The notes below the pieces were generated by a model. The model saw only the letters and a program-made list of their open reading frames with translations, did not search any database and was not told the origin of the DNA. From Oscillospiraceae bacterium (GTDB lineage Bacteria; Bacillota; Clostridia; Oscillospirales; Oscillospiraceae): a stretch of DNA of 64,000 nt. The translations under genes and the position numbers were made by a program. The stretch lies in the NCBI GenBank assembly GCA_009780235.1, contig WRAK01000001.1, positions 108,911 through 172,910 on the forward strand, in the 5' to 3' direction. Shown here one piece after another: positions 16,380-24,312 of the stretch (its first letter is position 1; each line of letters opens with the position of its first letter).

Positions 16380-16410
16380 AGGGGCTTGCAGATACTGCAA
16401 GCCCTTTTCT
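16380..16410 (+). terminator. terminator after the alcohol dehydrogenase
   Basis: GGGCTTGCA/TGCAAGCCC stem with a GATAC loop followed by TTTTCT. Confidence 0.85.
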
Positions 16411-16429
16411 CAATTATACACTATGTAAC

Positions 16430-17464
16430 CTATTCACCCTTCTTCCGCTTCCTCACCCCAAACACAACCATCAAAACCGGCACCCCGACAACCGCAATTA
16501 CGATAAGCCACGGTGCCAAAGTCGCAAGAACCAGCACAATCCCGCGCCCAAACGCCCGCAGGGCCTGCAGAGAACTCGCAAACGCTCCGCCCACAGTTGT
16601 GGCATCCGGCTCATCGGGCTCGGGCTCCGGGATAATCTCCTCCACCTCCGAGATATGCAGGTGAACGGTGCTGTAGGAAATTCGCTGGTCTAAATCATTC
16701 CGCTGGGACGTGAACTGCTCAATCTGAAAAATCAGATCCCCCAGCCGAGCCTCAAGGTCGAGCATTTCGCTGAGCGTTGTCGCCCGTTCCAACATCGCCA
16801 AAATCCGCTCCTCCTGCACCCGCAGAGAGTGCAGACGGGAGGTGATGTCGGCATATTGCCCGGAGACATTCGTCGCACTCGTACCCAGATGGCTGACGTG
16901 CCCCAAACTGTCGAGTGCTTCCGTCATCGCCCCGTATGAGCGTGCGGGGATGCGGATGGAAAATTCCGCCGACCGTCCGGGAACTCTGCCGTCTCCCCGT
17001 GCCGCAGGCGCATCCCCGCCGGAGATGTTCGACCATTGGATAAAGCCCTGATACCGTTCTGTCAACGTATAGACCTGTCGGATGGTGTCGTCGAAGTCCT
17101 CGGTCTGAATCGTGGCGTTCGCCTCGAAGATAATCCGATCCACCGAGATTGTGGCGGTGACAGGGGTGGCGGTGTCACCGCTTGCCGCATCCTCGGCAGA
17201 CGGGACTGCGGGTTCGCTTTCGGATGCCGCCCGTCCGGTCTGCAATGTAGTCTGCCGCGAGAAACCGTCGGAGTTGCTGAGACCGCTGCCGAAGCCGCTA
17301 AAATCAGCAAAAGCAACGATTTCCGGCTCATCTGCCGACCAAAATTCCGCAGTTTCCGGCAGAGGTGCGGCCTCGTCTGAGGCGGCGAAGTTCATCCCGC
17401 CGCTACAGGCCGCAAGGAACAGGATAAGGGCGAGGGAGAATGCGAGTAGTTTCATCTTTTTCAT
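16430..17464 (-). CDS. DUF4349 domain lipoprotein
   Basis: A 344-residue lipid-anchored envelope protein. The signal peptide MKKMKLLAFSLALILFLAACS ends in the lipobox LAAC (Cys near residue 20). The DUF4349 domain spans about residues 105-270 and includes the usual coiled-coil portion (SLRVQEERILAMLERATTLSEMLDLEARL, in parts) between two beta-rich parts. A C-terminal membrane segment ends in RKRKKGE, so both ends may be membrane-associated. The ATG at 17464 has GGAGG nine bases upstream. The biological role of the family is unknown. It is divergent from the WYL regulator gene. Confidence 0.9.
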   Translation of the reverse strand: MKKMKLLAFSLALILFLAACSGGMNFAASDEAAPLPETAEFWSADEPEIVAFADFSGFGSGLSNSDGFSRQTTLQTGRAASESEPAVPSAEDAASGDTATPVTATISVDRIIFEANATIQTEDFDDTIRQVYTLTERYQGFIQWSNISGGDAPAARGDGRVPGRSAEFSIRIPARSYGAMTEALDSLGHVSHLGTSATNVSGQYADITSRLHSLRVQEERILAMLERATTLSEMLDLEARLGDLIFQIEQFTSQRNDLDQRISYSTVHLHISEVEEIIPEPEPDEPDATTVGGAFASSLQALRAFGRGIVLVLATLAPWLIVIAVVGVPVLMVVFGVRKRKKGE

Positions 17465-17539
17465 ATGAGGAGCCTCCTTTTGTTTCTATACTTGCATAAG
17501 ACGACAGAAGCGCGCATTTTGTTCCATGCAATTTTAATG

Positions 17540-17572
17540 TGACATGCAGTTGGCGTATTTGTGTGATATAAT
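17540..17572 (+). promoter_or_regulatory. promoter and putative operator of the WYL regulator
   Basis: Extended -10 TGATATAAT with TATAAT at 17567-17572 and no good -35, placing the start of transcription about ten bases before the ATG. TGACATGCAGTTG at 17540-17552 shares the pattern TGACA-Y-GC-W-GTTG with the dyad at 18483, suggesting autoregulation. Confidence 0.55.
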
Positions 17573-17589
17573 GAAATCGGTGATACTAT

Positions 17590-18480
17590 ATGCAGACAAG
17601 CAGATTATTCGAAATCATCTACATCCTGCTCCACAAAAAGAAAGTCTCCGCAGGAGAGCTCGCCGAACAGCTGGGCGTCTCACGGCGGACGATTTGCCGC
17701 GATATCGACACATTAAGCGCGGCGGGCATCCCTGTATATACCGAAAAAGGCAAAGGCGGCGGCATCAGTCTTTTGCCCGAGTTCGTGCTGAATAAATCTA
17801 TCCTCAGCGAGCAGGAGCAGACCGAAATCCTATCCGCCCTGCACGGTTTGGCAAGCGTCAAAACCGCTGAGACCGAGCAAATTTTGCAAAAGCTTTCCAC
17901 TATCTTCAATAAGACCACAACAAACTGGCTGGAAGTAGACTATGCTGACTGGAGCCACGAGCACGACTACTTCAGCGACTTCAAAACTGCCATCTTGGAA
18001 CGGCGTGTCGCAGTATTCGACTACTACAACAGCGACGGCGACAAAACCCACCGCAGCGTGGAGCCGATACAGCTCTGGTTCAAGTCCAAGTCGTGGTATC
18101 TGAGTGCCTTTTGTCTTTTGCGGCAGGATATGCGGCTATTCAAACTGGCACGGATTAAAAACCTCGTGGTGACAGACGAACATTTCCCGGAACGGGATGT
18201 AGTCGAACTGTCAGATGACAGCGGCCAAGAGGAGCAAGCCATCACACTAAAACTCCGTATCGCGCCGGAAAAAGCTTACCGTGTGTTTGACGAGTTCTAT
18301 GAGGACATGGCAGAAAAACAGCCGGACGGGAGTTTCATCGTAAGCGTGATCATGCCGGAGACGGAGTGGGTCTACGGCTTCATCCTGTCCTTCGGCGCAC
18401 ACATCGAAGTGCTGGAGCCGCCGCACGTCCGAGCCGTCATCAAAGCCGAGGCGGAAAAAATCGCAAGAAAATATTTATAA
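17590..18480 (+). CDS. WYL domain transcriptional regulator (YafY type)
   Basis: A 296-residue DNA-binding protein. The N-terminal HTH_11 winged helix covers residues 1-60 (LAEQLGVSRRTICRDIDTL). The WYL domain begins near residue 130, with the ligand-binding segment KSKSWYLSAFCLLRQDMRLF near 170-190, followed by the C-terminal WCX-type extension. Such proteins respond to small or nucleic acid ligands and often control an adjacent operon. The zinc-ribbon gene downstream is a frequent partner. TGACA-containing sites occur both upstream of the gene and directly after its stop. The ribosome site is weak. Confidence 0.92.
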   Translation: MQTSRLFEIIYILLHKKKVSAGELAEQLGVSRRTICRDIDTLSAAGIPVYTEKGKGGGISLLPEFVLNKSILSEQEQTEILSALHGLASVKTAETEQILQKLSTIFNKTTTNWLEVDYADWSHEHDYFSDFKTAILERRVAVFDYYNSDGDKTHRSVEPIQLWFKSKSWYLSAFCLLRQDMRLFKLARIKNLVVTDEHFPERDVVELSDDSGQEEQAITLKLRIAPEKAYRVFDEFYEDMAEKQPDGSFIVSVIMPETEWVYGFILSFGAHIEVLEPPHVRAVIKAEAEKIARKYL

Positions 18481-18482
18481 TA

Positions 18483-18498
18483 TGACACGCTGTTGTCA
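18483..18498 (+). promoter_or_regulatory. putative WYL-regulator operator
   Basis: Dyad TGACA-CGCTGT-TGTCA three bases after the regulator stop, upstream of the zinc-ribbon gene. The left half and core match the site before the regulator itself. Confidence 0.5.
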
Positions 18499-18647
18499 CA
18501 TTCCCCCTGTTATGCTGGACGAGCAAGACAAATCCGGGCGAGAATGATTTTTTCTTGCTCTCCCTTGCCTGCGGCGGGGGAGAACTGCCGAAAATTTCAT
18601 TTTAATTAACACGCTCAGAAATTTAACATCCGTAGGAGGAATACAAC

Positions 18648-18926
18648 ATGGAAAACGTAACAATCTGTCAAAGCTGCGGCTCGCCGATTATGGAGGGTGA
18701 GGTGACCTTCGGGACAAACGCAGACGGGAGCCAAAACCAAGACTATTGCGGCTACTGCTTCGTAAACGGTGCATTCCAAGATTCGTATGAGACCATAGAA
18801 GAAATGGTCACCGAATGCGCCCCCATGTGGGTCGAGGAGAGCGGCGTCATGTACCCCACCGAGGCCGTTGCCGCCGCGTATTTGCGTGCCTTGTTGCCGA
18901 CGCTGAAGCGGTGGAAGACCGCATAA
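18648..18926 (+). CDS. putative zinc-ribbon domain protein
   Basis: A 92-residue soluble protein. It starts with CQSCG near residue 8 and continues GTNADGSQNQDYCGYC near 24-39, giving the four cysteines and the G-T-N-x-D-G signature of the zf-ribbon_2 family (PF12674-like). The C-terminal half is helical and acidic. Members are common beside WYL or MerR regulators and are presumed metal or ligand sensors, but no activity is known. A TAGGAGG site precedes the ATG. It probably forms an operon with the next three genes. Confidence 0.88.
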   Translation: MENVTICQSCGSPIMEGEVTFGTNADGSQNQDYCGYCFVNGAFQDSYETIEEMVTECAPMWVEESGVMYPTEAVAAAYLRALLPTLKRWKTA

Positions 18927-18958
18927 ACGCGTAATATTCAAAAAGGAGAAACACAATC

Positions 18959-19309
18959 ATGCCAAATGCAGTCTGGTTCATCTCGTACAAACTCAAAAAA
19001 GGTGCGTCCGCATCTGATTTCCTGCTCGCATCCGAAGAGACGCACAAAGAGGTCTTATCCAAGAAAAAGGGCTTCCTCTCTTGGGAAGTACTCTCCCATG
19101 GCGATACGTGGGTGGATTTAGTTACGTGGGAAACCATGGAAGATGCCGTAAATGCGGAAGAAAACGACGGGTCTGACCCCATTGCCTCTAAGTTTTATTC
19201 ATTTATAGATTTCGAGAGTATGGAGATGCGGGCCTATACCGTGGAACGGGACTACGACGGAATAGGTGCAAGCGGGGGACGGTCGGATGAACGATGTACA
19301 GATTCGTGA
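18959..19309 (+). CDS. ABM-like dimeric alpha/beta-barrel protein
   Basis: A 116-residue protein with AAAGGAG before the ATG and 32 bases of spacing from the zinc-ribbon gene. The first ~95 residues read as an antibiotic-biosynthesis-monooxygenase-like ferredoxin fold: VWFISYKLKKGASASDFLLA, then GFLSWEVLSHGDTWVDLVTW, then an amphipathic helix. Many such proteins are enzymes of small-molecule metabolism or simple ligand binders, so no reaction is proposed. The C-terminus overlaps the following acetyltransferase by 23 bases. Confidence 0.75.
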   Translation: MPNAVWFISYKLKKGASASDFLLASEETHKEVLSKKKGFLSWEVLSHGDTWVDLVTWETMEDAVNAEENDGSDPIASKFYSFIDFESMEMRAYTVERDYDGIGASGGRSDERCTDS

Positions 19310-19931
19310 CTTGGAAGAAACAGATGTGCCCGCGCTGAAAGCTCTGGTGGCAGAAGCCTTCGGCACAGGGTGGAACCTGAGACGCTACCGACAGAACCGG
19401 GACTTGCTCCAAGCATTGCTCGATGTCTACCTGAGCATATTCTTGGAACCCGCCACATTTGGCAGGGTGGCCGTGTTGGACGGGGAAGTGGTCGGGGTGG
19501 CCGCAGTTTCCGTAAAGGGAGAGCCGGCAAAGTTTCGCCCGCTGCAAACGAACATAGCCCCGAACACGCTTACGCTCCTGACCGCCGCAGAAGCCGACCG
19601 CACGGATATTACGGAACACATAGCAGTATCATTTCAAGCCATAGGCGGACTGCTTGCAAACAGGATAGACACCTACGGCGGCGGATTGGAGCTGCTGATT
19701 GTCTCCGAACGTGCGCAGGGCTTGCACATCGGGAAAACCTTATGGGAGGAAGCGTCCGCTTATTTCAAATCGAAGGACGCAAAGCACATCTATCTCATAG
19801 CCGATTCGGCGTGTAATGTCGGTTTCTACGACCACAACGGATTCATAAGAACAGCCGCACAAGAGGCCGTATACAATTATACGACAGGGCAGAGGAAGTC
19901 CACGGTATTTGTATACGAATATCAGTTTTAG
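19287..19931 (+). CDS. GNAT family N-acetyltransferase
   Basis: Acetyl-CoA-dependent acetyltransferase of 214 residues. The ATG at 19287 is preferred over a GTG at 19266 because a GGGGGA stretch precedes it, although the choice is not certain. The N-terminal strand MNDVQIRDLEETDVPALKAL is typical of GNATs. The acetyl-CoA loop is SERAQGLHIGKTLWEEA near residues 138-152, a variant of the Q/R-x-x-G-x-G/A motif. The C-terminal segment (NVGFYDHNGFIR) matches motif B. The substrate is unknown. It overlaps the ABM-like gene and is followed by tag after 16 bases. Confidence 0.85.
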   Translation: MNDVQIRDLEETDVPALKALVAEAFGTGWNLRRYRQNRDLLQALLDVYLSIFLEPATFGRVAVLDGEVVGVAAVSVKGEPAKFRPLQTNIAPNTLTLLTAAEADRTDITEHIAVSFQAIGGLLANRIDTYGGGLELLIVSERAQGLHIGKTLWEEASAYFKSKDAKHIYLIADSACNVGFYDHNGFIRTAAQEAVYNYTTGQRKSTVFVYEYQF

Positions 19932-19947
19932 ACGAGGAGAAATCTCC

Positions 19948-20517
19948 ATGAACAACAAAATCAGATGCCCCTGGGCAGGGGATACCCAACTATACCAAGA
20001 CTATCACGACAAAGAATGGGGCCGCCCCGTCCGTGACGACCGCAAGCTGTTCGAGATGCTCATCTTAGAGGGCGCGCAGGCGGGTCTGGCATGGATTACC
20101 GTCCTCAAAAAGCGGGAGACCTACCGCACGGCCTTCGACGGCTTCGACCCGTATAAAGTCGCTCTGTACAATGACGCAAAGGTCGAGGAACTCATGGCCA
20201 ACGAGGGTATCATCCGCAACCGCCTGAAAATCAAGTCTGCCGTCACGAACGCCCGGCTGTTTCTCGATGTCGTGGAGAAACACGGCAGCTTTGACAAGTT
20301 TCTGTGGGCCTATGTGGACGGCAAGCCCATCGTGAACCGCATCGAGAGCATGGAGGATATCCCCGCAACCACGCCCCTCTCTGACCGAATCAGCAAGGAC
20401 TTGAAGAAGCTGGGCTTCAAGTTCGTAGGTTCGACCATCATGTACGCTTTCATGCAGGCTACGGGGATGGTGAATGACCATATGGTGGATTGCTTTGTGT
20501 ATGAGGAATTGGCGTAG
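19948..20517 (+). CDS. tag: DNA-3-methyladenine glycosylase I
   Basis: Base-excision repair enzyme that removes 3-methyladenine from alkylated DNA. The start chosen is the ATG at 19948, with GAGGAG seven bases upstream; the protein then has 189 residues, normal for Tag. Signature parts are CPWAG near residue 5, YHDKEWG near 19-25, EGAQAGLAWITVLKKRE near 43-59, and the zinc residues in NDHMVDC near the C-terminus. It is the last gene of the unit that starts with the WYL regulator, and a terminator shared with hutH follows. Confidence 0.96.
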   Translation: MNNKIRCPWAGDTQLYQDYHDKEWGRPVRDDRKLFEMLILEGAQAGLAWITVLKKRETYRTAFDGFDPYKVALYNDAKVEELMANEGIIRNRLKIKSAVTNARLFLDVVEKHGSFDKFLWAYVDGKPIVNRIESMEDIPATTPLSDRISKDLKKLGFKFVGSTIMYAFMQATGMVNDHMVDCFVYEELA

Positions 20518-20546
20518 GGGGTGTTTTGAAACCCAACGCAATAACT

Positions 20547-20585
20547 GAGAAGCCGCTGTATATCAATACAGCGGCTTCTCTTTTA
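20547..20585. terminator. bidirectional terminator between tag and hutH
   Basis: Fifteen-bp perfect stem GAGAAGCCGCTGTAT/ATACAGCGGCTTCTC, ATCA loop, TTTT on the plus side. It serves both convergent genes. Confidence 0.9.
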
Positions 20586-20597
20586 TTAAAAATCAAC

Positions 20598-22124
20598 CTA
20601 CCGCAACACCCCGACAACTGCCTCAACTGTATCCACCAACGATTCATCCGCAATCGTAGCGTGCACCGCCAAAATGTCCGGCGTCTGCAAGCGATCTTCC
20701 TCCAAATGCGGTACAATACTGCGCAGATAGTCATACGCCGCCCCCGTGCCCTGTCCGGGACGCTTAGGGGCGAGAAAGTCAATGCCTTGAATTGCGGCCA
20801 AAATCTCAATGGCGAGAATATGCCGCACATTCTCCAAAATCTCCCGCGACTGCCGTGCCGCAATCGTGCCCATGCTCACATGGTCTTCCTGATTGGCCGA
20901 TGTCGGGATAGAATCACAGGACGCCGGGTGGCAGAGCACCTTGTTCTCCGATGCCAACGCGGCGGCGGTGTACTGGTTAATCATCTGCCCCGAGTTCACG
21001 CCCGGAAACGCCGTCAGAAACGCAGGCTGCCCGGAGAGATGCGGGTCAACGAGACGATTTGTCCGCCGCTCGGAAATGTTGCCGATTTCCGAGATGGCGA
21101 TTTTAAAGTAGTCCATCACCAAGGCCATCGGTTGGCCGTGGAAGTTGCCGCCGGAGATAATCTCGCCCGTGTCGGCCATGACGAGGGGGTTGTCCGTCAC
21201 GGCGTTCATCTCGATGTCAATCGTTTCTTTCACACGCCGCCACGCCTCACGGCTTGCCCCGTGTACTTGGCTCACACAACGGAGGGAGTAGGCGTCCTGT
21301 ACCTTGTCGCAGTCCTCGTGGCTCTCGATGATGACGCTGTTCTCCGTAATCCGCAGTACGTTCTCCGCACACTGGATTTGCCCCGGATGCGGACGGATTT
21401 TTGCAATGCGGGGGTCAAATGCCGTGCGGGTGCCTTGCAGGGCCTCCAGCGAGAGAGAAGCCGCAATGTCGGCCGCCTTAAGCAGTTGTTCGCCGTCATA
21501 GCAGGCCAGCGCACCGATGGCGGTCATCGTCTGCGTGCCGTTGATGAGAGCCAGACCCTCCTTGCTCGCAAGCGTAATCGGCTCGATGCCCGCCGCTTGG
21601 AGTACGGGCAAACTGGGGACGGCCTCGCCTTTGACAAGGACAAAGCCCTCGCCCAAGAGTACCGCCGCCATGTGGCTGAGCGGAGCCAAATCGCCGCTGG
21701 AGCCGACGGAGCCTTTGCAGGGGATGGCGGGATAAATATCGTGGTTTAAGAGGTCAAGCAGCTTCTCTACTGTGGAGAGCCGAATGCCGGAATAGCCCTG
21801 CGAGAGCGAGTTGGCCCGGAGCAGAATAATCGCCCGCGCCGCGTCTTCCGGCAGATAGTCGCCCACGCCGGTGCAGTGGCTGAGGATGAGGTTGCGTTGG
21901 AGCAGTTCCCGTTGGTCGGGGGAGATGGCAATTTTCGCAAACTCGCCGAAGCCGGTAGAGATGCCGTACACGGGCCGCTCGGCCTTGACGATGTTGTCCA
22001 CATAGGCACGGCTGGCCTGAATCGTCTCTTTTGTCGCCTCCGACAGCGAGACACGTTCCCGCTCCCGCGCCACACGGACGACGTCGTAGATGGTGAGTGG
22101 ATGGTGATGGTCGATGACTAGCAT
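20598..22124 (-). CDS. hutH: histidine ammonia-lyase, with Ser-Ser-Gly at the MIO site
   Basis: Cytoplasmic lyase converting L-histidine to urocanate. The ATG at 22124 has GGAGG seven bases upstream, giving 508 residues. The fingerprint around the MIO prosthetic group reads GSVGSSGDLAPLSHM. Residues 142-144 are Ser-Ser-Gly where histidine lyases normally have Ala-Ser-Gly. Other conserved parts are present: YGISTGFG near 53, TNRLVDPHLSGQPAFL in the C-terminal half and QEDHVSMG. No hutU, hutI or hutG lies nearby; the neighbour upstream is a YuiF-like transporter, separated by a terminator and a repeat. Confidence 0.93.
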   Translation of the reverse strand: MLVIDHHHPLTIYDVVRVARERERVSLSEATKETIQASRAYVDNIVKAERPVYGISTGFGEFAKIAISPDQRELLQRNLILSHCTGVGDYLPEDAARAIILLRANSLSQGYSGIRLSTVEKLLDLLNHDIYPAIPCKGSVGSSGDLAPLSHMAAVLLGEGFVLVKGEAVPSLPVLQAAGIEPITLASKEGLALINGTQTMTAIGALACYDGEQLLKAADIAASLSLEALQGTRTAFDPRIAKIRPHPGQIQCAENVLRITENSVIIESHEDCDKVQDAYSLRCVSQVHGASREAWRRVKETIDIEMNAVTDNPLVMADTGEIISGGNFHGQPMALVMDYFKIAISEIGNISERRTNRLVDPHLSGQPAFLTAFPGVNSGQMINQYTAAALASENKVLCHPASCDSIPTSANQEDHVSMGTIAARQSREILENVRHILAIEILAAIQGIDFLAPKRPGQGTGAAYDYLRSIVPHLEEDRLQTPDILAVHATIADESLVDTVEAVVGVLR

Positions 22125-22160
22125 GGTGAAACCTCCTGTTTTGTCGTTGGGCATTGCCCT

Positions 22161-22242
22161 TGTAGGGGCGGCCTTTGGCCGTCCGCCCCTTTCTGCACGG
22201 AATCAAATGTTTTGCAGCGGACGACCAAAGGCCGCCCCTACA
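22161..22242. repeat. paired TGTAGGGGCGGCC...GGCCGCCCCTACA element
   Basis: Two inverted arms, each with GGCCTTTGGCC-type or GACCAAAGGCC inner words, separated by about 30 bases with a second short inverted pair (TGCACGGA..). It fills most of the gap upstream of hutH. A half arm (ACCGCCCCCTACG) lies near 22277-22291. Confidence 0.85.
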
Positions 22243-22291
22243 TAGTGTAACACAATATCAGACACTTGTGTAGAGGACACCGCCCCCTACG

Positions 22292-22326
22292 AAAAAAGAA
22301 CGCAGGGATTTCCCTGCGTTCTTTCT
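22292..22326 (-). terminator. terminator of the YuiF-like transporter gene
   Basis: AAAGAACGCAGGGA/TCCCTGCGTTCTTT with a TT loop and a T-run (TTCTTTTTTC) on the minus strand. Confidence 0.88.
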
Positions 22327-22340
22327 TGAAAACTTTATGC

Positions 22341-23819
22341 TTATGCGCCCCAGCTCCACATGAAAGCTGCGGCGATGACACCGACAACCTTAATCGGGAT
22401 ATTGAAATGCAAGAAGGTTGGGAAGCAAGTATCTTTGATATGGTCGTGCTGTCCGTCTGCGTCGAGACCCGCTGTGGGGCCGAGTGCTGTGTCGGACTGC
22501 GGCATACCGGCGTCACCGGTGACACCTGCGGCCGCGATAGTGACGATGATAGCGGCAGGGGAAGCACCCATGCCCAGAAGGAAGGGTACAAATACTGCAG
22601 CGATGAGCGGAATCGTACCGAAGGAGGTGCCGATACCCATCGTAATCAGCAAGCCGATAACCTGCATGGCGATGAGCGCAAAGATGTGGTTATCGCCTGC
22701 GAGGTAGAGTGCGGCGTCAACCAAGGTGCGGATACCGCCGGTTGCTTGGAGCACGCTGGCATAGCCGGCTGCGACCAGCATGATAAAGGCGATAAAGCCC
22801 ATGAGACCGATGCCGCCTTTAATGGACTCATTCAACTGCATTCTGCGCGGGTTGAGTGTGCCGAAGAAGAACATGATGATGAGGGCGAGCGTAGCACCGA
22901 GGGACAGTGCCCAGAGGGGAGAGCCTTCAAACGCCCAGTTCGCCCATACCTGCACACCGAATGTGGCGCAGGCACCGAGGAGTGCGCCCCAATGCTTGAG
23001 CTTGAACTTGCCCTTGATGTCGTCCTCATCTACTTCTGCGGCCACGAGGAGGGGTTTGTCCTCATACTCGCGGGGCTTACGGTAAGAGATAAAGATGGCG
23101 ACAAACAGACCGAGTACCATAGCACCGGCCAGCGGAATCATGTAGGGCCAAATCGCACGGTCTGTGATATCTAGGCCGTTTGCGGAGATTTGTGTAATTA
23201 CGATGTTTTGGAAAATCAGGCCGAATCCGAAGGGGAGCAAGATGTAGGGGGCTTTCAGACCGAAAGCGATCGAACAGGCGGCCGCCCGACGGTCGATTTT
23301 CAGCTTGTTCATCATACTGAGCAGGGGTGGAACCAGAATCGGAATCAAAGCGATGTGGATCGGAATCAAGTTCTGGGAGAAAGAGGAAACGACCGCCAGA
23401 ACCAGCAGGAAAATCTTGCCTGTGCGACCGAAAACACGCTCCAGCAGATTAGCAAACTTTGTTGCCAGACCCGATGCTTGAAGAGCATAAGCCAAAGCAC
23501 CGAGCAGGATATAGGCGAGTGCGATGTTGTTCATCCCGGCCATACCGGAGGGAGGAACGAGACCCGCATTTACGATGGCGGGGTTGGCCGGCATACCGAT
23601 GAACGCTTGCATGACGCCCGGGACTCCCGTTTCGATGTATTCGCCTACTGTAGCCGAAAGAGGCATAACATTGTGGCCTGTGACCCCTGAAATGAGGCCT
23701 GCAAACAAAGTTGCGATGAGAACGGACAGAATGATATTGAACTTGAGCAAACAGAGCGTGACCATGACAATGACTGAGAGCGTTACGGGATTGAGTATCA
23801 GATCCTGAAGCATAGACAT
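22341..23819 (-). CDS. Na+/H+ antiporter family protein, YuiF-like
   Basis: Polytopic inner-membrane transporter of 492 residues. The ATG at 23819 has GGAGGAG eight bases upstream; the longer frame is untenable. At least ten hydrophobic helices are visible, in two related halves of the ion-transporter type. The characteristic helix pairs include FSQNLIPIHIALIPILVPPLL near residues 140-160 and GTSFGTIPLIAAVFVPFLLG near 415-435. YuiF-like members have been linked to histidine or other amino acid uptake by comparative genomics. Its position upstream of hutH fits histidine import, but this is inference. Confidence 0.88.
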   Translation of the reverse strand: MSMLQDLILNPVTLSVIVMVTLCLLKFNIILSVLIATLFAGLISGVTGHNVMPLSATVGEYIETGVPGVMQAFIGMPANPAIVNAGLVPPSGMAGMNNIALAYILLGALAYALQASGLATKFANLLERVFGRTGKIFLLVLAVVSSFSQNLIPIHIALIPILVPPLLSMMNKLKIDRRAAACSIAFGLKAPYILLPFGFGLIFQNIVITQISANGLDITDRAIWPYMIPLAGAMVLGLFVAIFISYRKPREYEDKPLLVAAEVDEDDIKGKFKLKHWGALLGACATFGVQVWANWAFEGSPLWALSLGATLALIIMFFFGTLNPRRMQLNESIKGGIGLMGFIAFIMLVAAGYASVLQATGGIRTLVDAALYLAGDNHIFALIAMQVIGLLITMGIGTSFGTIPLIAAVFVPFLLGMGASPAAIIVTIAAAGVTGDAGMPQSDTALGPTAGLDADGQHDHIKDTCFPTFLHFNIPIKVVGVIAAAFMWSWGA

Positions 23820-23885
23820 ACAAAAATCTCCTCCATTTTTATATTGTGCAGGAAAATCCCCCGGGTCACCCTGCACTTGCAAAGC

Positions 23886-23914
23886 ATTATACTACATGAA
23901 TTCGGATTCGTCAC
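23886..23914 (-). promoter_or_regulatory. promoter of the YuiF-like transporter gene
   Basis: On the minus strand GTGACG (23914-23909), 17 bases, TATAAT (23891-23886). The -10 is perfect and the -35 matches four of six. Confidence 0.72.
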
Positions 23915-24042
23915 TAGTTTTTGTAAAAAAATTGTGAATTTTTTCAGAGGGTGGGAGAGCATGTCCTATCGTGCTGTGGAAGCGTGTCGTTTTGTGGGCG
24001 GGATTTTGTCTGTTTGCGGGTGGAATGACAGGAATGGGCGGG

Positions 24043-24119
24043 TGTAGGGGGCGGCGTCCCCGATGCCCCGCTGTATTGCGTATATGGGATGCGGGGCGTC
24101 GAGGACGCCGCCCCCTACA
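24043..24119. repeat. paired TGTAGGGGGCGGCGTC...GACGCCGCCCCCTACA element
   Basis: Inverted arms with GGCGTCCCCGATGCC and GGCGTCGAGGACGCC inner words, 25 bases apart. It lies between the transporter promoter and the SpoVB-like gene. The same variant occurs at 44436. Confidence 0.82.
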
Positions 24120-24144
24120 GGGTGCAAGAGCGAACGCCCTCCTT

Positions 24145-24312
24145 CCTCCGGCCCTGTGGGCCACCCCCCTCGTAAACGAGGGAGGCTTTTCGAGCCATTA
24201 GGCCCCTTCGCTTGCGAGGGGGCTGCACCACAGGCATTCCTTCCGCCAACCAATCGCACTACGGCTTCGCCTTGCGCTCTTGGGGCGTCAGTTATCAGCG
24301 GAGCTGACCGGG
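24145..24312. repeat. composite palindromic repeat, left copy
   Basis: Modules CCCCCTCG-TAAA-CGAGGGAGG, GGCCCCTTCGC..GAGGGGGC, and a 65-base stretch (24232-24296) that is an exact inverted copy of 26024-26088. It supplies the last codons and TGA stop of the SpoVB-like gene. Confidence 0.82.
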
